Source: Eutypa lata (taxonomy: Eukaryota; Ascomycota; Sordariomycetes; Xylariales; Diatrypaceae). Taken from it: a stretch of 64,000 nt of DNA. Below the pieces are notes generated by a model. That model made no database searches. It worked only from the letters and a program-made list of their open reading frames with translations, and was not told the DNA's origin. Positions 54,256 to 64,000 of the stretch are shown in pieces (the stretch's first letter is position 1; each line of letters opens with the position of its first letter). Position numbers and translations under genes: made by a program. The stretch covers positions 4,211,001-4,275,000 of the forward strand of contig JAKULF010000006.1 in assembly GCA_022661535.1 (NCBI GenBank), in the 5' to 3' direction.

Positions 54256-57200
54256 CTACTCGTTATTTTCAGATGGTTGACAGATGGGTGACCGTAGAAG
54301 AATTGGTACACGGGCGGTATTGAAACCATCACTTTTCATGTAGCCCGCCTGGTTGAGAACCGATGAGCTTTTCACTTTAACCGCTACTGGCTGTGGATTG
54401 GATCTTGTAACTGTAGATTTGTTGAGATAGCTCAATCGAATGCCGCCCTCCGTACTGTTGCGGAATACATAGCCGTTGAGCTTATTGAGCGCCTCGGTTG
54501 CAAGTAACACGTCCTTGAACTCTACAAAACACATGGTTCCTTCTTGTTTCAAGCGGGAACAGAGCCGTTTATACCCGAGTTGTTGGGAGAATAGGGCCTT
54601 TAAATCTTCTTCTGACGTGTCCGTGGGCAAATTGCCGACGAGCAATATATTGCAAGGGAGGTTTATCTCAGGAACCTCCCGTTCGTCAAATTGGAGGGTC
54701 TTTGTAGTATGCGGTTGTATCGTCAGACTTCCCGGTAGACCTGGAGGTACGCTCATTTCTGCCAGATCCGTAATGTGGACGTTGGGATTGCTGCTTTGCA
54801 CGAAACTCTCTCTCTGTGTTACGGGCTGCAACTGCGACGGAAAGGACGAGGCTGAAATAGCTTGCCCCTTGCAGTGTTCGACATTGGAAACAGTACCAAA
54901 TAAATCTGAGCGTAGACAGAAGACTGTAGATGTGCCATCTTGTGCGGCATCTGGTTTAGGTCCATGTTTCGGACTCTTAACTGTGTCAATACTCTGAGCG
55001 CTAGAGGTAGAATGTAACGTTGAACGAGGCCTTTGACCGCCTAGCACAACGTTGTTATCAGATGGATGGAGTTGTTGGGAGCGAACAGCTACCTCTTTGA
55101 CTTGATTAAGCTCAGTAATAGTCTGTTCATATGTATTCCTGGGGGCGTTCTCTTTTGCCAACTTAGTGTATTTTGATATGAGACATTCCAAGGTGCGTAG
55201 CGGCTCAGGGATCTCGACTTTGTTGCTATGAAGCATATTTCGAATCTGTTCAATTATAGCAGCATATGGGCTGACATAAACTTCCCCGATAGGATTCACG
55301 CCAACAACATGCCCGTAAATGGCGTTCGTTGCGGCATCGATAACAACTGATCCAGATTCGCCTTTTTGCAAGCCTATGGAGCCGTATTAGTTAGTTCTTA
55401 TAAGGTTTAAGAAGGGATAGATGGTGGTCTCACTATTCTTCTCCTCTAGGAGTAAGGTCCACATTGTCGATGGTATTCTTCCATTTATACCGCCTAGCAT
55501 CGAGGACCCAGGTTGAGGCATCCCTCTCTGAGGTATTGGTGCATTTGTGATTATGAACACTGGCGTCTCTCTAGTTGGCTGTGATTCAGCTACTTTCGAT
55601 AGAAACACGGGACTAGATATACTGGGATTGATGTAGGCATTTGGTTGCCATTCTAATGGATTCATTAGGTGGATGAGAGCCCAGTCAAAGTCTAGGTCAC
55701 CTGATTGTAGTTCATCAGATGTAGGGAGCAGCACGTTAGTAAATTTGCTTCCCGTCTTGTCAGTACCTTTTGTTTGGTTGCCATCCGCATCACTAGAGAT
55801 TGTCGAGTCATTATCACGTGAATGCATTGCTTTGTTGTCTTCTTCTTCAAGGCTCTCATATTCGATATCGTCAATAAAGTAGTCAGTTTCTTCCAGCATT
55901 GTATCAGAAATATCGGCACCAGAGCCATAGAGAGATTCTTCGTCGAAGGCAAGACGTCCTGGAGTACTGTCCGCAGAAATATCAGAGCTGGAGCAGTCCA
56001 TTAGCTGGTGGTAGGACACTTCGCCATTCTGATGTTCTTTCTTCGGCTCAGGCGATCTAAATGCGTGCCTTGATGTGATGACATAGAATTCGGAACCTAC
56101 CTCTATCACACAACCGGCAGTCGAGAGTCCAGGTCTATCCCCGAGAAGTTCGACAATAGAGCCACATAAGGTCAATCCAGGAACTATGTGTGGGTTTGTT
56201 TTTGATCGTTGTGAGCGTGGGCTCAGATGAGAATGTAGTCGGACGGATTCATAACCCCAGTAGTATAAAGTCCTAGGTCTGCGCTGGCGCCAGAAGAAGT
56301 TGAACAATGGCCTATAGGGTTCTGTCGGCGTTCAACGACTGACTACTGATCCATGGATATTTGCGTGTTTTTCGGCGGAGGCAATATTGGTACTTTAGTT
56401 TTTTGCTCATTAGCAGAGCCTTCAGGTCCTTGAACTCGCTATTGCGGCAGAAAACTAATATCGATGGATGAACATCCTTGGAAGAGGTCCCGCATAACTT
56501 GAGAGTGTAGTCGATGTATTGAGCACTCTCTTTTAATCGAGAACGCTGCTTAGTATTGTGCCGAAATATATTGATGACTTCCCGGTACCTATCGTGGAAC
56601 GTTGTGTCGATGGCCGAGCTGCTATGGGGGTAGACAAATATCGTCGGTGAGCAGCTAGGGATCTGGACTTCCCCTCGGAAAGTGTCTTCAACAGGTTCTT
56701 CTTCAGCTATGGAAACGAGTTCAGGCGGCGCACAAGCGATGTTGTTTTCATCTTGTTGCTTATCGATCGGTACATCAGCAGAGCATAGAGTAGAATCAGT
56801 CTCCTGGAAGGAGGGCGGCGAAGTTGTGTTCAGAGCTGGAGTTCCAGTTGCAGATTGAGGATGATTGTGGAGGTATTCACTCGGAGTTTCTCTATTTTTT
56901 TCATTTCCAATGCCTGACTTAGACTCTGTATCTATTAAGACTGTCTTATCAGGGTCGCAGTCTACAGACAGAGGAATTTCGAATATGGAGATCACATATT
57001 CAGGTGATTCTAGACAGCTAGGTATCGACCTTGACGGTCGTATCTCAGATGAAGACCTTATCGGAGACACGGCGAAAGTACGTCTCGGGATGGCAATTGG
57101 CGAGATCTGGCTTTGAAAGGATTCAACGAAAGGATGTAGAGCAGAGGGTTTCTTGAAAGGGTTTTCAGTTGGCCCCTGAGGCGACCTATCAGTAATCCGT

Positions 57201-57324
57201 CAATAGTGTGAACTATGCATATCAAAACGTATCGATCTTGTTTAACGACGTACTTAACTGTTGGTGCTAGACCTCGGATAACTTCTAGCATCGTGGTTTC
57301 ACTCCGAGTCATATTTCTTTCCAT
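54256..57324 (-). CDS. Trypsin-like serine-protease domain fused to Whi3-type RRM; frame broken near 56310
   Basis: Exon 1 (57324-57254) and exon 2 (57185 to ~56312) encode an N-terminal region with DTTFHDRYREVINIF and HPSILVFCRNSEF, a segment I associate with a fungal family of multidomain proteins. After residue DRT the frame stops (TAG), but the same family resumes in another frame as EPYRPLFNFFWRQRRPRT (56320-56275). The next exon (to ~55431) has the protease-like part: VITSRHAF (catalytic His), DFDWALI (Asp). The last exon (55379 to 54256) has KGESGSVVIDA (Ser, with GESG for GDSG) and, near its end, an RRM: LPCNILLVGNLPTDTSEE, YKRLC, MCFVEFKD and GGIRLSY, matching the Whi3 RRM. The 3' exon is one ORF, so protease and RRM are truly joined. 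The frame break may be a real mutation, a short undetected intron or a sequence error. Confidence 0.72.
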
Positions 57325-57424
57325 AATACCTCATATAGTGGATCATAACTCACTTGATAAGGATGTTAGACCTTTAATTCTGCTGAAAAGGCCAAGTCAT
57401 ATTTTATCAGGCTTTACCCCACAG

Positions 57425-58287
57425 GCAAGCTGACGTGTGACTTTGCTGTCAACTGTACGCTCGGAGATTATCATTCAGAGAGTTTTATAAATGGGACATC
57501 TCATCGTGTTAAGTGGGAACATGATATCTCTTTCCTCTATTTCATCGAGAATGCTTTTAGTCATGGTTTACAAGAAACCCAAACACCTAAAGAGCAACAG
57601 AGACGAGGGGAAATCATGACGCGTAAGACGTCGCTTAAGGCTTGGAAGCTCACTAAGAGATATGGCATCAAAATTAAGGGTACAAATAATCTACTGGAAC
57701 ATCTTGTACTTGACCCCAAATCAATGACTCTCAAGGTGTTCCATCAAGTGTCGTTCCTAAGGGCACATTTAAAGAAGAGTAAACAAGAACCCCTAAACCT
57801 CTATTTTGAAGAGAGCTTAAAAAGGCAAGGTCCCCTATGAAAGACTTAATAATCCTTTACTGACTGCTTTAGCAGAGGGACACTACCACCAAAACTTCTC
57901 CTTGAGACTTTACTAACATTTCATGATGTCCTGTTCCCCGTGGCCAGCATACGCGACAAAAGGTGAAGGGTAGCACTGGAGACTATGATACAGAAACATG
58001 GCTTTGACGCGGAGGGAAGGTGGATCGAATTTGTACGGGCCACTCCTGGCGACATGACATTCAACTACTGGGGCGAGCGTCTATCGGCCCTTCATGACAT
58101 TGTGCGGCAGCCACCGCCAGCGAATGCTATAATCGCCTGGGTAGAGAGACATACCTCGGAGAGAAACGCACTGACTGTAGCTATCGTGGGTCTTTTCTTG
58201 TCTGTCCTCTTTGGATTGTTATCTTTCATTGTCGGGTTACTTCAGCTTATCTTGGCATGGGTAGCTTATAAGTATCCTCCAGGCTGA
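57425..58287 (+). pseudogene. Relic of fungal protein with C-terminal membrane anchor
   Basis: The decayed plus-strand coding region reads HDISFLYFIENAFSHGL and WKLTKRYGIKIKGTNNLLEH, then in a shifted frame TLPPKLLLETLLTFHDVLFP, then a TGA stop, then MIQKHGFDAEGRWIEF and the well-known ending AIIAWVERHTSERNALT with a hydrophobic helix (AIVGLFLSVLFGLLSFIVGL). This ending is typical of a family of fungal proteins with a single C-terminal membrane helix. At least one frameshift (or mis-spliced junction) and one in-frame TGA separate the pieces, so the gene is most likely dead. The last 100 codons (57985-58287) remain open. The function of the family is unknown to me. Confidence 0.65.
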
Positions 58288-59139
58288 GGATCATGAGTGG
58301 TAGAACAGTCAAAAATTTGAACGATTTAAGGAGTTAGGGGTACATAATGAAATACTAGATAAAACCGTTCTGTCAAAGCTCTCATATAGTAAATAGGCTA
58401 TAAAGGTAATGGAAGTGAACTGGAACGTGTATAGTTGAAATATTAATAACTAGATATACTATATACAGGAATGTGCAGCATGAGTAATTTTAATCTTTGA
58501 GATGGTTTACTTGCCGAAGCTTCCCTAATGGAGTATCTGTGGATTTTTGCGTACAAGTTAAAGACTCTCATGATCGTCTAGAGAATGTTCCGTTGCATTT
58601 CCCCACATATCAGTAGCACAAAAAGAGGCTAACGACTATAGGAGCGCATAATCGAACGCTAAGCAAAGCCCAGGCCGTGTTCCCCAACCTTGGCAAGATA
58701 AGTATATATAAGGCCCCTGTGGGGTTTATGACGATTTCTCCAAGACTATATTGCCCAGCTGCATTCCCCGCATTGCAAAGGTTGTGACAAAAAGAAAATA
58801 GTTCAAGGAGTGGAACAGTTGTAAACTACAAGACGAATGGCGGCTCTACCTTTCTTGATTAACTGCAGCTCAAAGTCGGGTTGATCCAGGCCGAACAACA
58901 GTGCATATTCCGCCATTCACAGAATTTGAGGCCGAAAAGGCTCTTGAGGCATGCAGCCGGCCTCGGCGTACCGTCAGGCAGCATGCTTCACGACTTTAAG
59001 TCCGTTGGAGCCTTAAGCAATCTCGAGTCGACAATCATAATGTAGAAAATCATATAGATGTTTATATGCTGCACCATTATAGAGCAATTTAAAGCCTCCA
59101 TTTAAGCTACCAGTTGCTACTATAAGCTTCCTATCCGCG
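58288..59139. other. Intergenic region upstream of GH31 gene
   Basis: About 0.85 kb without a gene; it should include the GH31 promoter. A GC-rich patch occurs near 58940-58990. No site recognised. Confidence 0.5.
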
Positions 59140-61339
59140 ATGTTTCTAAATCCGGACAAGAAAACCTTAGAACACCATTACGACTCGCACATCCTGCGCA
59201 TCGAAGCATGGGGGCCCAACGCCTTCCGGGTCCGCGCGACGCCCGCGGCCGCGTTCCCGGACGAGGACTGGGCACTAACAGAACCGCTGCCCCCTCTCGA
59301 CAATAAAGATATCACGGTCACGATACCGGATGATGATGATGATGACGACGACGAGAAGCAAGCGCACATCCGCAACGGCCGTGCAACAGCAACAGTCACG
59401 CGGCGCGGCAAGCTCACTATAAAAGACGACAAGACAGGGAAGCTCATCCTCGAGGAGTTCGTGCGCTCGCGTGTCGATGTGAAGGATCCCAAGGCCAGCG
59501 CGCTGCGGATCGAAGGGCGCGAGTTCCGCGGGCGACCGGGCGCCGACTCCTGGCATCTGACGGCGCGGTTCGAGACGGGCCCGGCAAACGAAGATGATGA
59601 AGGAAAAGAAGAGGAAGAAGAAGAAGAGAGGATCTACGGCATGGGACAGTACCAGCAGCCTCTCCTCAACCTAAAGGGAACTGACGTGGAGCTCGCGCAG
59701 CGCAACTCCCAGGCGTCGATCCCGTTCGCCGTGTCGTCGCGCGGGTACGGGTTCCTGTGGAACAACCCGGCGGTGGGGCGCGCTGTGTTCGGTAGGAACC
59801 TGACGACCTTCGAGGCGTACTCGACCCGCGTCTTGGACTACTGGGTCGTGCTGGGCGATGCGCCGGCTGAGATCGTGCGCGCGTATGCGGATGTGGTGGG
59901 GAAGGCGCCGGAGATGCCGGAGTACGGGCTGGGCTTTTGGCAGTGCAAGTTGAGGTATCAGACCCAAGAGGAGGTGCTGGAGGTGGCGCGTGAGCATAAG
60001 ACGAAGCGTGGTTTGCCGATGGATGTCATTGTGGTTGATTATTTCCACTGGCCTTATGAAGGGGAGTGGAAGTTCGATCCAACGTTTTGGCCTAATCCTG
60101 GTATGTATCATTCATTTCGCGGTGCCATTAATACAGCGGCTGTATACTTCACCCTACGAAAGAAACCGATCGCTGACGACTAGTTTTGTTATAATAGATG
60201 CGATGATCGCCGAGCTGAAGTCACTCGGGATCGAGCTCATGGTCTCCATCTGGCCAACAGTAGATCGACGCTCGGAGAACTACGCCGAGATGCTCAAGAA
60301 GGGCCTCCTGATCCGACAAGACCGAGGCTGGCGGAACATGATGGAAGGCGACGGGAACTGCGTGCACTTCGACGCGACGAACCCAGCGGCGCGAAAATAC
60401 GTGTGGGAGAAAGCGAAGCGTCACTACTTCGACAAAGGGGTGCGGATCTTCTGGCTCGACGAGGCCGAGCCCGAGTACACGCACTACGACTTCGACAACT
60501 ACCGGTACCACGGGGGCCCGGACCTGATGATCGGCAACGTGTTCCCGGCGCAGTACTCGCGGGGGTTCTACGAGGGCCAGCGCGCCGCGGGCCAGGACAA
60601 GGTCGTCAACCTCGTGCGCTGCTGCTGGGCCGGCAGCCAGAAGTACGGGGCGCTTCTGTGGTCGGGCGACATCGCCAGCTCCTGGTCCAGCCTGCGGTCC
60701 CAAGTGGCAGCGGGCTTAAACGCGGGGCTCGCGGGCATCGCGTGGTGGACGACCGACATCGGCGGGTTCCACGGCGGGGACCCGAGGGATCCGGGGTTTC
60801 GGGAGCTCTTTACCCGCTGGTTCCAGTGGGGCGCCTGGTGTCCCGTCTTCCGGCTGCACGGCGACCGGGAGCCCAAACAGCCGCGCCACGGGACCACGGG
60901 CGGCAGCTACTGCCTGTCGGGAGCCGCTAACGAGGTTTGGTCGTACGGCGATGAGATCTACGGGATCTGTAAGACGTACCTGCTCCTCCGCGAGAAGCTA
61001 CGTGGCTATGTCCGGAGCGTAATGGATGAGGCGCATGTCCATGGTGACCCTGTCATCCGTCCGCTGTTCTACGAGTTCCCTACGGAGAAGGCTATGTGGG
61101 CGATTGAAGACCAGTACATGTTCGGTTCGAAGTATCTCGTGGCGCCTATTTTAAAGGCGGGCCAGAGGGACCGCAAGGTCGTTCTTCCAGGAGGCGCAAA
61201 CTGGCAACAGCTGACCGCAGAGGGCGAGTTGGCAGGCGATGTCCTAGAGGGTGGAAGGTCCGTAACGGTTGCGGCACCTCTGGAGTATACCCCTGTTTTT
61301 GAAAGGCAGTCAGGGATAGGCCATTCAGGAATGTGGTAA
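59140..61339 (+). CDS. GH31 alpha-glycosidase (alpha-xylosidase/YicI-like), intracellular, 700 aa
   Basis: Hydrolyses alpha-linked sugars, probably alpha-xylosides or isomaltose-type bonds. Exons 59140-60100 and 60198-61339 join in phase 1 to 700 residues. The N-terminal beta-sandwich region contains RIYGMGQYQQ and AVSSRGYGFLWNN; the barrel has GFWQCKLRYQTQEEVLEV, MDVIVVDYFHWP, the nucleophile in FWLDEAEPEY (Asp ~408) and the acid/base in WSGDIASSW (Asp ~478), then WWTTDIGGFHGG and FRLHGDREPKQP. Length and the FWLDEAEPE wording fit the YicI-like/xylosidase branch. No signal peptide, so it is likely cytosolic. Asp- and Glu-runs (residues ~65-72 and ~155-166) are low-complexity inserts in surface loops. 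GC-rich codon use with an intact frame suggests a functional, well-expressed gene. Confidence 0.93.
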
Positions 61340-62792
61340 TCAGCAGCTTGCATAATAAACTCGTCCTCAATGAAAAGCCGACCGAGAGAGTCTGCTACCT
61401 ATAATAGATCAGGTCGCAAATTATTTCTTTGAAAGGCTCATCGTTTTATGCCTCGCTATTCTTAGATGGATGACTGTAGTTAAATCCATGATTACGATGC
61501 ATGATGCCGTGCAACATGGCCCCTATTACTTTGGTGAGATCTTTGGGCAAAGGATTGAGGAGTCTTTTCCCATTTTGGTCTATTTGAGGACGCGGTGAAA
61601 TAGAACCATATACAACGATAGGGGCGATGATAAATGCAGCTAGGACTTTTCAATCCACAACATGATGAAAGTATGAGTTAGAAACTATTCGCGTTTCGGT
61701 GTGATGTTAATCAATTATCCTCTCCTACCTATGCGACCTGACGGGCGAAATTGTTAGAAGTCTGCTAGGAAAAGGGGTATGCGCCAAAGCACGAAGACGC
61801 AATGTGATGAGCCCAAGCTAATCACACCAAAAGCATATCAAATGCACCCGTAGTGACGGACGAATATACCGAAATCGGCAAATTCGCCCTAAGGATATTA
61901 AATGTTAGTCAATGTTTGACAAGCAAGGCTGAGTTGCGTAAGAAAAAAGATACATTTCGGCTCCTTTCCATACACGTACGAAGACAGGAGGATAGCACGT
62001 GTGCCAAAGACAACATCTTAGTGGGTGAAATGTGGTTCCCGTATCGATCTTTGACGTGCATATGTTCGATGCCAAGCGCCCCACATCGAAGCCCCCCGGT
62101 GAGCTAATGGCACCATATCCATACAGGACCTCAACCTCACCCACCAAACGGCTCTCGAGGAACAATGCGACTGCAGAAGGACGAAGTTTCTCTAGAAGGC
62201 AGGCTGATTCGTCTAGGTATGTAGGTTGATAGGTTTCCCCCCTGCCACTCTGCAAGGATCAGAAGCGCCATGGTTTAAGGAATCTGTCTCAACAGACCAG
62301 TCAGCTCTCCCAAGCCACTCTCTAGGCTGTTAAGGTAGGTATACTTCCTCTGTTCATGCATTCGCGTTCAGGGTCCAGCTGCGGATGTCTCTCCACATAC
62401 GTCGCTAACTAGGCACCGTGTCCCAGTAGAACGGATGGTCTGGATAATGGAGCCGAGCCTGGTTCTGCCTGCCGAGCATGGGGCAGCTAGCTAATAATCA
62501 ATAGCTGGGTTGTTGAGTCTATTGGCTGCGTACTATCTAGAGCTGTCATCTAAATAATATTCCGAAAGCTAGCTGCTCATGTGGATGAGTAGCCCTTTTT
62601 CACTGTGAAATGTCGTACGTACATGAACTACAATTTCATTCTTCTCAAAGACTACTCCTACTTGGAACTTCTGTTTAGTTTCCAGCTTTCCATATTCTAT
62701 CTAAAGGGCATGGTCTGTGAATCCGACCGGGATCAGTAAAAACCACCCCTCCATCTCGACCACGGCGATCAGCGCGGGGCAGCTCGATAATA
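61340..62792. other. Intergenic region
   Basis: 1.45 kb between the GH31 stop and the next start. Small ORFs (for example 61853-62107) have no protein features. No RNA gene or repeat recognised. Confidence 0.55.
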
Positions 62793-64000
62793 ATGGCTGT
62801 TGAAGTGGAGGAACTCATCCTTCAACCCTTCCGGGATGTGGTTGAGAGGGCAAAGGAAGCAATCGAAAATGCCGAGTCCGGCAAAGAAGACGAACCTGAA
62901 GTCGCAAAGCTTATGTTTAGATCAGCACGATCATTGGTGAAGGAAGGCGAACGAGCCTTGCAGCGGTTACAGCCGCTATGGGATGGACGAGTTGCACAAC
63001 ACGGGCCTGCCTTCACGGAAGTGATGAGGAACAACGGTAAATACTCTAGTAGTGTGCGACTGAAGATTCCTCGATATCAAAGCACTAACCAAGATGTAGA
63101 TGAGATCCTAGAAAGACAACGAAAATTGGAAGATCTGTTATACGATCTGGATGACTTCGTTGAAATCGATACATTCGATGCGGACCGATTCTCCGAGGTC
63201 CAGGCTGCTTCTAAAGCCTTTGCTCTGAATCTCCTGGAGACGATTAAGAGGTTGAAAATTGACACACCTGCACCCCCATCAGACATTCTAACCCCGACCT
63301 CACCCGCAACAACATGGTCACACGTACCAAAGCTCTCACAGCCAGCCCTACGGAGAGGTAGGTCTAAACCACCTAATTGTGCTCTACCTCCGACGCCCGG
63401 GACGGTGGATGAGCATCGTCGCCGGCCATCGAGTCCGGACATCCTCGGGGCCGAGCGCGAAAGTGTACGCCTAGTATCGCAGCCTACTAGTCCAGTAACC
63501 GGTCCCGGCGCAGCAGGCATACCACCACCACCCACGAGCCACCGAATATCAGCATGGGTAAACGAGCAGACAGCCAAAACCCCATGGCAACCAGGAGATA
63601 GCATACCAGAGAACGGTGTACCCCAGAATGAGACTCCGGTAACAAAGCAGGACTCGTCAGTGAAAAAGCTAGACAGATTTATTCTTCAAACTTCGAAACA
63701 AACCATCAACCATCCTCGCAGTCCCGAAACTACGGGGACGAGAACATCCGTATATACAGAGAGTGCATACAGTACTAGCGACAGTTACTTCTCTGCACCG
63801 AGGACCTCGGCCATGATACCGAGTAGCGATACAAGAACCACGTCGTTAGCTCAAAGTATCGCGATATCTCATATCAAGCCTGGGACAGCAGTGCCCTACC
63901 CTCCACCACAATACCCCCCTCCGCCACAGCCAATCGTCCCTATAGAGGATTTTGATACCGGACTCATGCTCGCTAACGAATCCGCGGTCGATGTATCGGA
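62793..64000 (+). CDS. Proline-rich protein of unknown function, 5' part (runs off right edge)
   Basis: Exon 1 is 62793-63036 and exon 2 opens at 63100, staying open to the window end; the phase-1 junction is clean (NNDEILERQ). The N-terminal ~150 residues are helical and charged (FRDVVERAKEAIENAESGK, LVKEGERALQRLQPLW, RKLEDLLYDLDDFVEI) and may form a coiled-coil or helical bundle. What follows is low-complexity, rich in Pro/Ser/Thr, with PPPP, SP and TP motifs, and a YPPPPQP segment at the visible end. No catalytic domain in the visible ~380 residues. Such an N-terminal coil plus disordered Pro/Ser linker often precedes a kinase or other domain in fungal proteins, but that part lies outside. 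Function unknown. Confidence 0.75.
   Translation, partial: MAVEVEELILQPFRDVVERAKEAIENAESGKEDEPEVAKLMFRSARSLVKEGERALQRLQPLWDGRVAQHGPAFTEVMRNNGKYSSSVRLKIPRYQSTNQDVDEILERQRKLEDLLYDLDDFVEIDTFDADRFSEVQAASKAFALNLLETIKRLKIDTPAPPSDILTPTSPATTWSHVPKLSQPALRRGRSKPPNCALPPTPGTVDEHRRRPSSPDILGAERESVRLVSQPTSPVTGPGAAGIPPPPTSHRISAWVNEQTAKTPWQPGDSIPENGVPQNETPVTKQDSSVKKLDRFILQTSKQTINHPRSPETTGTRTSVYTESAYSTSDSYFSAPRTSAMIPSSDTRTTSLAQSIAISHIKPGTAVPYPPPQYPPPPQPIVPIEDFDTGLMLANESAVDVS

Noticed and set aside
60221..60930. Overlapping ORFs on both strands inside GH31
   Set aside because: Shadows of the GH31 catalytic exon, which holds the nucleophile and the acid/base motifs in its own frame.
1..64000. CRISPR array, prophage, IS element or rRNA/tRNA gene
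   Set aside because: None seen. Regular short direct repeats are microsatellites or minisatellites only, and no cloverleaf or rRNA-like segment is recognisable by eye.

Overview
The window is nuclear DNA of a filamentous ascomycete (Pezizomycotina; a Sordariomycete seems most likely, but this is inference). The evidence is split genes with short GT-AG introns of about 50-80 bp, two Zn2Cys6 transcription factors, an NB-ARC/TPR NLR-type protein, a fungal-type fused aconitase-family enzyme, a GH31 glycosidase, long AT-rich intergenic stretches with microsatellites, and gene relics whose stop codons look like C-to-T (RIP-type) changes. There are no bacterial-style operons; genes are monocistronic and lie on both strands.

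Layout, left to right. 1-714: 5' part of a TauD-like dioxygenase. 1844-3521: a seven-helix membrane protein. About 4855-5063: a decayed FAD-oxidase tail. 5453-6253: an unknown intronless gene. 6888-10664: an intronless gene that joins an Mre11/SbcD-type nuclease and a Rad50/SbcC-type ATPase in one 1258-residue chain. 12477-13474: RRP1 (ribosome biogenesis). 14048-15941: long-chain-base (sphingoid) kinase. 17120-24194: a possible small metabolic cluster of a Zn2Cys6 regulator, a fused aconitase-family dehydratase and a divergent isocitrate-lyase/PEP-mutase-family lyase; the shared promoter carries three evenly spaced CGG triplets. 24473-24830: a decayed kinase relic in AT-rich DNA. 25242-28069: an NB-ARC/TPR protein without a visible N-terminal effector domain. 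28448-28942 and 29901-30391: two small genes. 31398-34361: an FAD oxidase and a SAM methyltransferase, tail to tail. 35535-38470: a kinesin with a long insert in its motor, probably kinesin-6. 42240-44083: an acidic nuclear-type protein. 46250-49082: a nine-exon protein-kinase-like gene between two copies of a repeat of about 170 bp. 50583-53641: an SDR and a Zn2Cys6 regulator, tail to tail 21 bp apart. 54256-57324: a serine-protease-like domain fused to a Whi3-type RRM, with a frame break near its N-terminal part. 57425-58287: a decayed membrane-anchored protein. 59140-61339: GH31 alpha-glycosidase. 62793-64000: the start of a proline-rich protein that leaves the window.

The best candidate for an undescribed system is the Mre11-Rad50-like fusion. 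All metallophosphoesterase motifs and all ABC-ATPase motifs can be read in one frame, but the middle of the coiled coil has no CxxC zinc hook; a hydrophobic stretch of about 21 residues sits there instead. Second is the protease-like/Whi3-RRM chimera. All calls come from reading the sequence and recalling protein families; no searches were run.
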